A stretch of 64,000 nt of DNA from CAYLPU01 sp964385635. Lineage in GTDB: Bacteria > Chloroflexota > Anaerolineae > B4-G1. The notes under the pieces were generated by a model. The model was not told the DNA's origin, did not search any database, and saw only the letters and a list, made by a program, of their open reading frames with translations. Below, piece by piece: positions 16,445-25,816 of the stretch. Every line of letters starts with the position of its first letter. Positions within the stretch are counted from its first letter, which is position 1. The DNA lies in NCBI GenBank assembly GCA_964385635.1, contig CAYLPU010000009.1, positions 8,670 through 72,669 on the forward strand, read 5' to 3'. The position numbers and the translations under genes are program-made.

Positions 16445-16588
16445 CCAGGGCAATCGCATTTATCCCATTCGCTCGGCCTGGATCGCCAGATCCAGACCCT
16501 GGCCACTGGATTTGGCAATCCAGCGGGAGCAAAAAGGGCTTTTCGGTGTCCCAAAGTCCGCCCGACATCATAAACGCGATTGCCCTGG
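16445..16588. repeat. Multi-hairpin (cloverleaf-like) intergenic element
   Basis: CCAGGGCAATCGC (16445-16457) pairs perfectly with GCGATTGCCCTGG (16576-16588). Enclosed are two further perfect 7-bp hairpins: CTGGATC/GATCCAG (16478-16484, 16489-16495) and CTGGATT/AATCCAG (16506-16512, 16517-16523), each with a 4-nt loop. No protein-coding frame is convincing here. It may be a mobile REP-like element or a structured RNA. Confidence 0.75.
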
Positions 16589-16675
16589 CTTCTGCACCCA
16601 TAACCGGGCAAGAGCATGGGCACTTCTACGGGACAAGATGGGACGCCAGGGAAGCCAACATGGGTCAATGTCCCA

Positions 16676-16704
16676 TAGACACAGCCCGTGAGAACGAGTA
16701 TACT
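16676..16704 (+). promoter_or_regulatory. Promoter of the EPS regulator gene
   Basis: TAGACA (16676-16681) and TATACT (16699-16704) are 17 nt apart and lie 50 nt upstream of the regulator ATG. A short inverted repeat ATGGG/CCCAT (about 16660-16675) precedes the -35 box. Confidence 0.55.
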
Positions 16705-16753
16705 ATTCTTGAGCATCAAAGGTGAACATCAGGAAATCCAACCACGTTAGCCG

Positions 16754-17221
16754 ATGTCGGAAATAGAGCGACAACTGCGCATTCTAGAGGCACTGGAGCA
16801 GGAACCGGCGACGACCCAGGCTCGTCTAGCCGCCCAGTTGGGCGTGGCCGTGGGCAGCGTCAACTGGTATCTCAGGCGGCTGATCCGCAAGGGGTACGTG
16901 AAGGCGACACGAATGGAGCGCCGCCGGATGAAGTACTTCGTCACACCCCAGGGGCTGGCCCTTAAGGCCCGGCTGACGTCAGAGTACCTGGCAGCCTCGT
17001 TGCGGGTCTACCGGGAATTGCGCCAGGCGGCGCGGGAGACGCTGGCCCAGGTGCGCGGGGCTGGCTACGCGGCGGTCAAGGCCGGCGGACGGGGCGAAGC
17101 AATGGAGATTTTCCACCTGACCTGTCTGGAGGAAGAGGTCTCTGTCGAAAAGGCCCCTGCCTCACCCCTCCCGGAGGTGCGGGCAGAGGGGACAGGGTTT
17201 GTGGTGGAGTGGCCGGGATAG
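16754..17221 (+). CDS. Winged-helix regulator, EPS-associated MarR type
   Basis: 155 residues. The first 85 form a winged helix: TQARLAAQLGVAVGSVNWYL is the helix-turn-helix and YLRRLIRKGYVKATRMERRR the wing, followed by YFVTPQGLALKARLTSEYL. This layout matches the small EPS-associated MarR-like regulators that sit at the head of exopolysaccharide loci. That is exactly its position, just upstream of the 17.5-48 kb locus. The C-terminal 60 residues (after AAVKAGGRGEAMEIF) may be a small sensory extension. DNA binding is well supported; control of the EPS locus is inferred from position. Confidence 0.7.
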   Translation: MSEIERQLRILEALEQEPATTQARLAAQLGVAVGSVNWYLRRLIRKGYVKATRMERRRMKYFVTPQGLALKARLTSEYLAASLRVYRELRQAARETLAQVRGAGYAAVKAGGRGEAMEIFHLTCLEEEVSVEKAPASPLPEVRAEGTGFVVEWPG

Positions 17222-17412
17222 AAGCGATTGAGCAATGAGGCAATGAGAACAACACACGGCTGGCCCCACACTCGCTGTGGTGGGAAACCCTGCACCGACC
17301 TTCCGTCACTGTGCAATGATACTATAACACAAGTGAAACGCCAACAATGCCAGTTCTGAGTTATACTAGCTCACAGGCAACTGCTCAGCCAGTTATAAAT
17401 GGGACACGGGCC

Positions 17413-17481
17413 AACACGGATGTACGCAGACAAAGATAAAAAAAATCCGTGAGAACCCGTTTCATCTGTGTGTATCCGTGT
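17413..17481. repeat. CACGGAT/ATCCGTG inverted-repeat element
   Basis: AACACGGATGTACGCAGA (17413-17430) pairs imperfectly with TCTGTGTGTATCCGTGT (17465-17481). It is the same style of element as the tandem array at 53897-54343 and occupies most of the gap between the EPS regulator and the giant membrane protein. Upstream of it (17222-17410) I see no gene, only an isolated TATAAC and TATACT without good -35 boxes. Confidence 0.65.
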
Positions 17482-17535
17482 GCTATTTTGTGCGGCTGGG
17501 CGATGGCGACTGTGAGAATCGGATTGAGAATCGGA

Positions 17536-20500
17536 ATGAGTGAGACCATCGCAAGAGTCGGACGCAAAAGACATACTCGACCCAAGGAGAAACTCGCACT
17601 TGCCGCCTCTGTGATTGCAGCAAAGCGGATTTCGACCGCAGTCGCTGGATTGAGCCTCCTGGCGCTCGTGCTACTCAGACTCTGCCCGGTGTTCCACCCC
17701 ATCCTGATCCCACTACGACTGGTGCCTGCTTTTGTCCTCTTTCTCTTTTTACCCGGATTCATTCTCCTGAACTGGCTGCTGCCCGAGATGGTAGAAAGTT
17801 GTGTGGAAAGCGTACCGCTGGCACTTGGGGCCAGCCTGGCCTTTTGGGTGCCGGTGTTCTTGGCGATGCTGACGCTGGCCGTCTCGCCGACGACGCTATT
17901 GCTCGTCGCGCTGCTGGCCCTGCTGGTGCTGCTTGTGGCCTACCTGATTCTGGCGCCCAATGTAGACGAACGGGAGATCCGCCTGGCGCCCGCAGGACGC
18001 GAGTTCTGGATCGTCTGGTGTGGAATGGCACTGGGATGCGCACTGATGATCTATACGGGAAGCTATTTGCGCAGCGACGTGGTATGGTTCCACCTGCCCA
18101 CGATGCGCAGGGTGGTTGACGGAACCCACTTGAGTCGTGGATACGTGGTGGGACGCTCTATCGGGTCTTCGAGGAGTTATATATTTCCACTGTGGCACAT
18201 CGTGGAAGCGTTGATCTCCATAGTGGCCGGTGTCGAACCCGCTCACGTTTTTTACCATGGGCCGGCCCTCCTGGTACCCACGTCAGTGCTGGCGGTCTAT
18301 TCGCTGGTCAAAGCGCTTTTCAGGAGCGACCGCATAGCGTGTCTCTCCACACCTGTTTATCTGCTGGCTGTGTGCTATGCCCGTCCACAGTCATGGGGTG
18401 TTCCGTTTGCTAACTGGCTCACCATCAACTACCCCGGAGGACTGAACCGGTGGATCTTGACGCCGGTGGTTTTAGCTCTCCTGGTATACTACCTTCAATG
18501 TCAATCGTCGCGCGTCTGGGTGTTGGGCGGGGCGGTCTACATGCTGGGTCTTACAATGGGAGCAATCCACGCCAACCAACTCTTTTATGTGCTGGTCTGG
18601 CTGCTTGTTCTCCTGGCAACGTATCCTATCCTCATCGGCTGGAACCGGCGAGTATCAATACGAGCCGCGAGCATCGTGATCATCTTTGCTCTCTCCTTCG
18701 TGGCAGCGTTTTGGTTTGCCGACACCTGGCTGACGCCCGATCACGATTTGTCATATTTCGGAACGGTCCAACGTGACAATGCACCTGGAGGCGGCTATGA
18801 CGCGTCACAGACGAAAATCACCGCACCCTATCTGGTGGTTGCAGCCTCAGCCTTGTTTCCCTTACTGCTGGCAACCGGTCGAAAGAAAATGCCACTTGGC
18901 GTCGCCTTTGTGTTTGCCGGGTTGATCGCTTCTCCTTTATTGCATTTGGAGCCGCATATCCCGCCCATAGCGATACAGGTGATCCCAAAATTCGGGCGAA
19001 TGAATGAGGAGATCCCAATCTTCGCGTCTATACTTATCGTCACCGCCACGATCGGTACGCTGCTGCCCCTCCTGGATCACTGGGTAGTGCAGAAGAGTGT
19101 AATCCTGGTGCGACGACTGAGCGGCTGGGCGCGATGGGTAGGATTTCTTGAAATCTGTGCAACCGGCGCTCTATTGATCTGGCTCACCACACGCTGGCAG
19201 TCCCTGAAGGAATTTGTCCCCCACGAGTGGTTGACTCTATCGCCTCCCCTCTTTTTCGCGTATCTGGCTTTCGTGGCACTGTTAGCCATATTGGCCGGAT
19301 TGTGGTTTGCCAAGGGCAGTCTTCTGGATATGGTTTCACGTGTGTGGAAGGTGAAAGAACCGCAATATCCATCGCTCACAGTGATAGTCGCAGCCGCTTC
19401 CGCGGCTCTTCTGATCATTCCTGCGTTTTTCTGGTTACAGCCCCCTGAAGGCGGGCCACTGCTGAAAAGCGACTTGAACACGGAGGCTGGGGCTGCCCGG
19501 TTCCACAACTCCACCGTCTGGGATCCCGAGCTCATCCACTTCCTGCGCGACCACACAGCCGAGAACGCAATAGTCTGGTCTGATTCCGAGTGCTACTCCC
19601 TGCTCATTCCTGTCTATGTCAACCGGTTCGCTGCGCGGGTGAATTGGGCATACAAAGGAATTGAAAATCTGAGACAACATAATCCCACCTATGTCTTGCT
19701 CTCGCAACCCTCCACATCGCCTACCCACATGAATGACCTCATGTACTTGAGCCGTGCATTTCAGGCCGACGTAGGGCCCTTTGAACGGGTCTACGAATCC
19801 GCGCAGGTCACGCTGTTCCGCATGAGCGCAGCCCCCCAACAGACCGCTGAGTTGCAGTTGAATTATGTTCTCGCTGGCAATGTCCATCTCGACGGGGAGG
19901 AATGGGACAAGGCTATCACCGAGTACGAGGCCGCTCTCACACTCGACCCCGATGACCCACTGGCCCGCCTTGGACTGGGTCGGGCATACCAGGCCCAAGG
20001 TGAGATGAAAAAAGCAATAGCGGAACTCGAGGAAGCGGTGGCTGCGAATCCAGAAGACGCGCGGCTGCATTTCTACCTGGGCCAAGCCTATGCAGAATTC
20101 GCGGGGACGGCGGGGACTGGCAGGCAAACTTACCTCCAAGAAGCCGCTGAGGCGTACCGGCGATCTTACATTCTCAACTGGCACACCACAGCACGTGAGG
20201 GTCTGACGGAGGCGTGCGAGAAACTGGAAGGCTGGTGTCAGCAGCAAGGCATGCTCGATGATATAGTGGCATACTTTGAGGAGATCGCGGAATCGGATCC
20301 GACAGACGGCAAATTGCAGCTCGAACTGGCCCATTGGTACTACGCAGCGGGACGCTACGAGGAAGCCGCAGCTACCTACCTTAGGGCCGCGGATCTGTGC
20401 CCAGAGGATGCTAACATATACATCTCTCTTGGAACAGTCTATGTGGCTCAACATAGGATAGATGACGCTGTGGCGGCACTTGAGCGGGCGATTGAACTGG

Positions 20501-21537
20501 ACCCTGTGCAGGGACGCGCGGGGCTGGCCCAGGTATACGAGCGCGAAGGCCGGATGGACGAAGCGATCTCCCTCTATCTGGCTGCCACCGATGCAGCGGA
20601 TGGACGCACGAAGGCTATTCTCCTTGAAAAAGTGGGACAGATCTATGAGGCTCAAGGCAAATTGGATAAGGCTATGGCACATTATCTAGCCGCAGCGCAG
20701 GCCACAGTCGACTCTGGCACGAAGCGAGCATTACACCGGCGCGTGGCGGATATGTACCTGGCGGCCGGCAATCCAGAAGGCGCCCGGTGTCTCGTCCGGA
20801 GCGTGTTGTGGAACGATCCCCGGAATGCTGGATCGTGGTCGTTGGCCACAGATGTCTATCCCGACCTGATTGAGTGGTACGAGGAGCAGGGAGAGATAAC
20901 CCTGGCAAGGGCGATGACCTGGGAACTCCTGGCCATCGCCCCCAGGCACAATGCCGCTTTGCAGGCGCTCACTTACTATGACTTTACTGCGAACTTGAGC
21001 ACTGCCGAAATAGAAGCCACGGAGGAGTCCTCCCCCCATGTCAGGCTCATTGAGTTCACCATGCCCACCGGGGATCAGCAGCCGGTGCTTTCAATGATTC
21101 CAGAGGCTCGGGTCTCTTACAGACTCGAGGTGCCGTCGGAGCCGTCGCTTCTTCGGTTCAGCGCAGGCTTGAACCCCAGGTCGTGGGACCTGGAGGGGGA
21201 CGGCAGCACCTTTGAAGTCTATGTGACCGATGAGAAGAGAGCACGCCGGTTGTTGTTTTCGGAACATATCGGCAACACCCTCGAAGATCGAGGATGGCAC
21301 GACCGAGAGGTGAGTCTGTTGCCCTACGCTGGCCACGAGGTGACGATCACCTTCGTGACCCAACCAGGCCCAGCGAGCGATTTCACCGGCGACGAGGCCG
21401 GCTGGGCAAACCCGCGACTCATGTGGGCCGAGACGGGGGCACAGAGGTTCTGGGACTTTTCAGAAGAGGAAATATCGGCGGCAGATGCCTTGAAGGCGTC
21501 TCCAGGGCTCTTTGCGACGCTATGCCCACTGGAATGA
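17536..21537 (+). CDS. Giant membrane protein: GT-C-like region, TPR repeats and C-terminal beta domain
   Basis: 1333 residues from the ATG at 17536; an ATG at 17503 is possible, and more upstream starts fall in the repeat element. Roughly residues 25-650 contain many hydrophobic helices with an extracytoplasmic loop RSDVVWFHLPTMRRVVDG, like GT-C membrane glycosyltransferases using lipid-linked sugars. About 770-1140 is a chain of TPR units (such as NVHLDGEEWDKAITEYEAAL, then LARLGLGRAYQAQGEMKKAI). The last 160 residues look like a beta-sandwich carbohydrate-binding domain (SYRLEVPSEPSLLRFSAG). Its ATGA overlap with the next glycosyltransferase gene ties it to the EPS locus. The enzymatic call is inference; the architecture is seen. 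Confidence 0.6.
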   Translation: MSETIARVGRKRHTRPKEKLALAASVIAAKRISTAVAGLSLLALVLLRLCPVFHPILIPLRLVPAFVLFLFLPGFILLNWLLPEMVESCVESVPLALGASLAFWVPVFLAMLTLAVSPTTLLLVALLALLVLLVAYLILAPNVDEREIRLAPAGREFWIVWCGMALGCALMIYTGSYLRSDVVWFHLPTMRRVVDGTHLSRGYVVGRSIGSSRSYIFPLWHIVEALISIVAGVEPAHVFYHGPALLVPTSVLAVYSLVKALFRSDRIACLSTPVYLLAVCYARPQSWGVPFANWLTINYPGGLNRWILTPVVLALLVYYLQCQSSRVWVLGGAVYMLGLTMGAIHANQLFYVLVWLLVLLATYPILIGWNRRVSIRAASIVIIFALSFVAAFWFADTWLTPDHDLSYFGTVQRDNAPGGGYDASQTKITAPYLVVAASALFPLLLATGRKKMPLGVAFVFAGLIASPLLHLEPHIPPIAIQVIPKFGRMNEEIPIFASILIVTATIGTLLPLLDHWVVQKSVILVRRLSGWARWVGFLEICATGALLIWLTTRWQSLKEFVPHEWLTLSPPLFFAYLAFVALLAILAGLWFAKGSLLDMVSRVWKVKEPQYPSLTVIVAAASAALLIIPAFFWLQPPEGGPLLKSDLNTEAGAARFHNSTVWDPELIHFLRDHTAENAIVWSDSECYSLLIPVYVNRFAARVNWAYKGIENLRQHNPTYVLLSQPSTSPTHMNDLMYLSRAFQADVGPFERVYESAQVTLFRMSAAPQQTAELQLNYVLAGNVHLDGEEWDKAITEYEAALTLDPDDPLARLGLGRAYQAQGEMKKAIAELEEAVAANPEDARLHFYLGQAYAEFAGTAGTGRQTYLQEAAEAYRRSYILNWHTTAREGLTEACEKLEGWCQQQGMLDDIVAYFEEIAESDPTDGKLQLELAHWYYAAGRYEEAAATYLRAADLCPEDANIYISLGTVYVAQHRIDDAVAALERAIELDPVQGRAGLAQVYEREGRMDEAISLYLAATDAADGRTKAILLEKVGQIYEAQGKLDKAMAHYLAAAQATVDSGTKRALHRRVADMYLAAGNPEGARCLVRSVLWNDPRNAGSWSLATDVYPDLIEWYEEQGEITLARAMTWELLAIAPRHNAALQALTYYDFTANLSTAEIEATEESSPHVRLIEFTMPTGDQQPVLSMIPEARVSYRLEVPSEPSLLRFSAGLNPRSWDLEGDGSTFEVYVTDEKRARRLLFSEHIGNTLEDRGWHDREVSLLPYAGHEVTITFVTQPGPASDFTGDEAGWANPRLMWAETGAQRFWDFSEEEISAADALKASPGLFATLCPLE

Positions 21538-22691
21538 AGGTTCTGATCACAGTTGGAATATTCCCTCCCGACATCGGCGGCCCAGCCACCTATGTGCCGC
21601 GGATTGCCAGTGCTCTGGCGAAACGGGGACACCAGGTCATCGTGGTCGCTCCCCGAGAGCCAGGCGTTCCGTGTCCTATCGTTGCTCCACCCTACCGGTT
21701 GGTGCGTTTTCACCAGGCGCACCTTCTGCGGTACGCGAATTACTTCATCGAACTGTGGCGCGCATTGGTCACCATTCTTCGCGAATGTCAGGCGTGTGAT
21801 GCGATGTTCGTCAATGGCTTAAACCTGGCTGCCACACTGGTTAGCCGATTCACGAGTAAGCCGATGATTGTCAAGGTGGTAGGAGATGGGGCCTGGGAAC
21901 TGGCGCACACCCGTGGTTGGACCACGCTGAACCTGGACGAGTTTCAGAAAGCACGCGGCTTGCGAATCGGTCTCTCCAGAATAGCACTGCACGCGGCGGC
22001 AAAGCGCGCGCGGGTGGTGATCACTCCCAGTCATTATCTGGCTCGCATAGTCGAGGGGTGGGGAGTGCCCAGTAACCGGATTCATGTAGTTTACAATGCG
22101 TTTGTCGCGCCAGATCAACAGGAGGATCAGCTACCTGATGTAGACATCCCTCCAGGTTTCTACCAAGGGCTTCGCCTGGTGACAGTCGGACGACTGGTAC
22201 CGCACAAACGCATTTCCAGCATTATTACCACGCTTGGCAGGATGGACGACGCAAAATTGGTAGTTGTTGGCGACGGCCCATTAAGACAGAGTCTGCAGAC
22301 TTTGGTGGAGAGACTGGCGCTAGCCGACCGAGTTTTCTTGACGGGCCGACTACCTCAGGAGAAGGTTTGGAGTTTGCTGACACGATACGCCGGAACACTG
22401 ATCCTCAATTCGACATACGAGGGTTTTCCCCATATTTTGCTTGAGGCAGCGTACTTTGGCGTGCCGATAGTGGCGACAGCAGTGGGCGGGACGCCAGAGA
22501 TCATACAGGACGGGGAGACCGGCCTGCTGATCCCACCTGACTCACCCGGAGACTTGTTGGCTGCTTTGCGGCGGTTGCAAGCCGACCTTGATTTGCGCCA
22601 TCGCCTGGCGACGAATGCGCAGCGCATGGTAGCGCGATTCTCTCTTGAGCGGACGGTCGAAGAAACAGAAAAGGTGTTGAGAATAACATGA
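21534..22691 (+). CDS. GT4-family glycosyltransferase
   Basis: 385 residues from the ATG overlapping the previous stop. The start MKVLITVGIFPPDIGGPATY is the acceptor-side N-terminus of GT-B enzymes. LVTVGRLVPHKRI and the donor-site motif STYEGFPHILLEAAYFGVP (E-x7-E) are characteristic of GT4 retaining transferases using nucleotide-sugars. GGTPEIIQDGETGLL follows. It would add a sugar to an undecaprenyl-linked intermediate at the cytoplasmic face. The sugar specificity cannot be read. Confidence 0.88.
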   Translation: MKVLITVGIFPPDIGGPATYVPRIASALAKRGHQVIVVAPREPGVPCPIVAPPYRLVRFHQAHLLRYANYFIELWRALVTILRECQACDAMFVNGLNLAATLVSRFTSKPMIVKVVGDGAWELAHTRGWTTLNLDEFQKARGLRIGLSRIALHAAAKRARVVITPSHYLARIVEGWGVPSNRIHVVYNAFVAPDQQEDQLPDVDIPPGFYQGLRLVTVGRLVPHKRISSIITTLGRMDDAKLVVVGDGPLRQSLQTLVERLALADRVFLTGRLPQEKVWSLLTRYAGTLILNSTYEGFPHILLEAAYFGVPIVATAVGGTPEIIQDGETGLLIPPDSPGDLLAALRRLQADLDLRHRLATNAQRMVARFSLERTVEETEKVLRIT

Positions 22692-23860
22692 ATGTGCTCT
22701 TACTGGGATATACTTCCTCAATTTTCCAAGACACGCCCACTGCCGGCGATACTAGAACGCGAATGACTGATTATGCCCGCCGCCTGGACGAGTTGGAGCC
22801 CGGTAGCAAGCTAACTTTGGTCTGTTACACGCCCGACAGGATATCGGGAATAAGAAAAAGCGGAGAGAACTTGTGGTTTGTGCCGGCTTATGCTCCCAAT
22901 CCACATCTCTTTTTCCTGTCAGGTTGGTCTCAGGCGACTCGCTTGCCCAAGCACCTTTGGCCAGATGTGGTTTCCAGTCAGTCTCCCTTCGAGGATGCAG
23001 TTTTGGGGTTATTACTGAGCAAACGGTTTAAGGCCAAATTTGAGGTTCAGACACACTTTGGAATTATGTCGCCTTTCTGGATCAAGGAGCACGCCATCAT
23101 CAACCGTTTGCGCATCCGCTTGGCCCAATTCTGCTATCAGCAAGCAGACAAAGTGCGGGTTCCCTCCTCGCGGCTCAAACGTGAAATAGTCAGACAATTG
23201 AGAATAGAAGCCAATAAGATCCGGGTGGTGATCATTCCGTCTTCATTTGGCAATAACCGCACTAATAAAGCACAATCTAGTGTCCAGCAATACCATTTTC
23301 CAGACGATTACCAGCAGTATGTGTTATATGTAGGTAGCTTATACTGGCCGAAGAATATACCATTCTTGTTGGATATTATGACAAAGGTGGCTGTCCGTCG
23401 CCCCAACGTGGGATTTGTTGTAGCCGGTGACGGCCCTCACCGCGAGTTGCTCCAACGAGGAGTCAAAAGACGTAATCTGCAAGATCAAATCTACTTATTG
23501 GGCAAAGTCCCACACCAGCATATTGGCGATCTGTTTCTTCAGGCAAATGCCCTTATTCTACCCTCTTACTATGAAGGATTGGCCCGCGTCCAATTGGAAG
23601 CATACGCTGCTGGTATCCCATGTGTCAGCACATTGGTCAGCGGCACTGATGACGTGATCCTTGACGGAGAAACAGGCTTCATCGTTGAGGTGAATGATCT
23701 GTCCGCGTTTGTGGACCGGTTGATATGGTTGCTCGACCACCCAGATGAAGCCGAGGAAATGGGCTTGAAAGGGCGGCATTATGTGTTGACGAAGTACGCA
23801 TACGGGCGAGTAGTGGATGAACTGGTGCAAGGTTGGGTTGATTTGGCAAGCCAAGAGTGA
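22688..23860 (+). CDS. GT4-family glycosyltransferase
   Basis: 390 residues; the ATG overlaps the previous TGA. The N-terminus MNVLLLGYTSSIFQDTPTAG is GT-B-like. The central YVLYVGSLYWPKNIPFLLDI and GDGPHRELLQRG belong to the nucleotide-binding half, and YYEGLARVQLEAYAAGIP carries the E-x7-E motif. The codon and base composition is more A/T-rich than the genes before it, marking the start of the low-G+C core of the EPS locus. Confidence 0.87.
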   Translation: MNVLLLGYTSSIFQDTPTAGDTRTRMTDYARRLDELEPGSKLTLVCYTPDRISGIRKSGENLWFVPAYAPNPHLFFLSGWSQATRLPKHLWPDVVSSQSPFEDAVLGLLLSKRFKAKFEVQTHFGIMSPFWIKEHAIINRLRIRLAQFCYQQADKVRVPSSRLKREIVRQLRIEANKIRVVIIPSSFGNNRTNKAQSSVQQYHFPDDYQQYVLYVGSLYWPKNIPFLLDIMTKVAVRRPNVGFVVAGDGPHRELLQRGVKRRNLQDQIYLLGKVPHQHIGDLFLQANALILPSYYEGLARVQLEAYAAGIPCVSTLVSGTDDVILDGETGFIVEVNDLSAFVDRLIWLLDHPDEAEEMGLKGRHYVLTKYAYGRVVDELVQGWVDLASQE

Positions 23861-23869
23861 TGGTGAGCG

Positions 23870-24964
23870 ATGAGACTGGTGATGATTACCCCTCGGGTCG
23901 ATTCGTCCGACTCAATACACGGATTTATTGTCGGTTGGATTGCGGCATTAGCGAAACAGGTTGAACAGCTTTGGGTGGTCACACCTCGCGCCGAGCCGGT
24001 TCCTCTGCCTGACAACGTAAGGGTCTACGAAGTGGGACGAGACTATAGCAAGGGGGAATCCGTTTTCCACGCCCTGCACAATTTTCACCGTGTCATGTGG
24101 CACCTGACGCACGACGAGCACGTGGACGGCATCTTCACCCACATGTTCCCCATGTTCGCCGTCCTGGCAGCGCCTTATGCCAAGTTGGGGCAGATTCCGT
24201 TGGTGATGTGGTACACTCACAAGAATGTCAGTTGGCAGTTGCGATTGGCAGGTAAACTGGCGGATCGCATTGTCACGGCTTCGAGGGGTAGTTGCCGGTT
24301 GAATAGCAATAAGATCAGGGTTGTGGGCCATGGGATTGATACCGAGCAATTTCTGCCAGCGCCTCTTGCTCGCCGCCCCGATCAGGCACTCACCATCCTG
24401 TCCGTGGGGCGCATTTCCCCAGCCAAAAACTATGAGATTATTATCGAAGCCGTTGGCAGGCTAGTTCAGCAAAAAAGGCTACCACGCCTTCGCCTGAGAC
24501 TGGTGGGAGATGCACCGAACGTAGAACAAGGGTCTTATTTCGAGGAACTGAAGAACCAAGTCGTCGCCAAGAACCTATCGGAATACGTATCTTTCGAGGG
24601 TGCGATTCCCTACGAACAGATTGTGCCAATATACCAGCAAGCCGATGTGTTCGTCAGCGCATCGCAGACCGGTTTGGACAAGGCGGTTCTGGAGGCAATG
24701 GCCTGCGGATTGATTCCGGTTGTGTCGCTGAACGAGTTCGCGGCCACGTTGAATGAATACGCTGAGGTGCTGATGTACGAACCCGGGAATGTCCCGGCTC
24801 TAACCAGCAGGCTGCAAAACATTCTACTGATGTCTCCTGGCGAGCGGAAAAAACTAAGCGGCGAGGCGCGTAGGTTGGTGAAAGAAAAGCACGATGTTAA
24901 TGCGCTGGTGGGTAGAATAGTAAACCTGTTCGAAGAACGCTTGGTAAACGCGAGCGGTTTCTGA
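23870..24964 (+). CDS. GT4-family glycosyltransferase, variant donor motif
   Basis: 364 residues. The N-terminus MRLVMITPRVDSSDSIHGF leads a GT-B fold, with TILSVGRISPAKNYEIIIEA and RLRLVGDAPNVEQG in the C-terminal half. The donor motif reads SASQTGLDKAVLEAMACGLIP: the first glutamate of E-x7-E is replaced by threonine while the second is kept. That substitution is also seen in active relatives, so loss of activity should not be assumed. The gene is followed with a one-base overlap by a methyltransferase. Confidence 0.82.
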   Translation: MRLVMITPRVDSSDSIHGFIVGWIAALAKQVEQLWVVTPRAEPVPLPDNVRVYEVGRDYSKGESVFHALHNFHRVMWHLTHDEHVDGIFTHMFPMFAVLAAPYAKLGQIPLVMWYTHKNVSWQLRLAGKLADRIVTASRGSCRLNSNKIRVVGHGIDTEQFLPAPLARRPDQALTILSVGRISPAKNYEIIIEAVGRLVQQKRLPRLRLRLVGDAPNVEQGSYFEELKNQVVAKNLSEYVSFEGAIPYEQIVPIYQQADVFVSASQTGLDKAVLEAMACGLIPVVSLNEFAATLNEYAEVLMYEPGNVPALTSRLQNILLMSPGERKKLSGEARRLVKEKHDVNALVGRIVNLFEERLVNASGF

Positions 24965-25788
24965 TGAGAACTTTCGGGCCTACAATACATTGGGGGCGCT
25001 CACGCTATCAGTTTGCAGTTGAGAACCTGGTAGGCCCACACGTTCTTTCAGTTGGTAACATCGGCGACCAGGGAGCGTGGCGAGCATTGCTAAAGGCTGC
25101 TAGTGCTCATCAGATAGAAGTGTGGGGCTTAGATTACGATTTGGAAGCAGCAATAACACTTCAACAACCCCAATTTGCTCATCAGGTTGTGGGTGATGTC
25201 CAGAGACTCCCTTTTGGTGAAGACTCGTTTTCGGCTGTCTGGATGGGTCAAATTACCGAGCATCTTTATACTCCCCTGACAACTCTGCAGCTTGTGTATG
25301 AAGCGTTGGTTCCTGGTGGAGTATTGGTACTGGACACACCCAACGTATACGAACTAGGCCGCATGATGCGCTGGATATTTAGGGGTGAGGATAGCATGTT
25401 GGGAGATCCAACTCATGTCATCTTCTATTCGTTCACATCTATCTATGTTTTGCTTGAGAACGCAGGTTTTCAGTCCATTCAGTTAACCAGTGATGGAAAG
25501 ATCACCCTGGGCTTTGCTTCAACCGTGATACGGTTGCAGACAGTGCCTCGTGCACTGCATTTCTTGGAGAGATTTGGCTCTCATATCTTGGCCGTGGCTA
25601 GAAAGCCGGGAGCGTCTGCCCCTACTCATCCCATAGCGCGATTGGTATGCCCGATTACGCGGCAACCGCTCGTTCGAGAAAATGAAAAGCTATATGTAGC
25701 AGGCAGCAACATCTCCTATCCTATTCGAAATGGGATTCCTTGTTTGCGCCCAATAGATGCTGACAAGCAAACAAGGCAGCCGGTCTAG
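24964..25788 (+). CDS. SAM-dependent methyltransferase fused to a Trm112-like domain
   Basis: 274 residues. The class I fold shows VLSVGNIGDQGAWRALL in place of the usual VLDxGxGxG, then VWGLDYDLEAA (acidic residue for SAM ribose), GDVQRLPFGEDSFSAVWMGQ and EALVPGGVLVLDTPN. The last 55 residues (RLVCPITRQPLVRENEKLYV, then YPIRNGIPCLRP) are a Trm112p/YcaR-like module, usually a separate protein that activates methyltransferases. The substrate is probably a sugar or lipid-linked glycan because of its place in the EPS locus. Confidence 0.8.
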   Translation: MRTFGPTIHWGRSRYQFAVENLVGPHVLSVGNIGDQGAWRALLKAASAHQIEVWGLDYDLEAAITLQQPQFAHQVVGDVQRLPFGEDSFSAVWMGQITEHLYTPLTTLQLVYEALVPGGVLVLDTPNVYELGRMMRWIFRGEDSMLGDPTHVIFYSFTSIYVLLENAGFQSIQLTSDGKITLGFASTVIRLQTVPRALHFLERFGSHILAVARKPGASAPTHPIARLVCPITRQPLVRENEKLYVAGSNISYPIRNGIPCLRPIDADKQTRQPV

Positions 25789-25816
25789 ACCAGCACAGCG
25801 CTAACCAGACAGAGAA

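Noticed and set aside
16389..16719. Minus-strand reading frames over the hairpin element
   Set aside because: They cross the inverted repeats and have no family resemblance or ribosome-binding sites.
21294..21533. N-terminal extension of the glycosyltransferase at 21534
   Set aside because: It overlaps the conserved end of the giant membrane-TPR gene; the ATGA overlap at 21534 gives the expected GT-B N-terminus.
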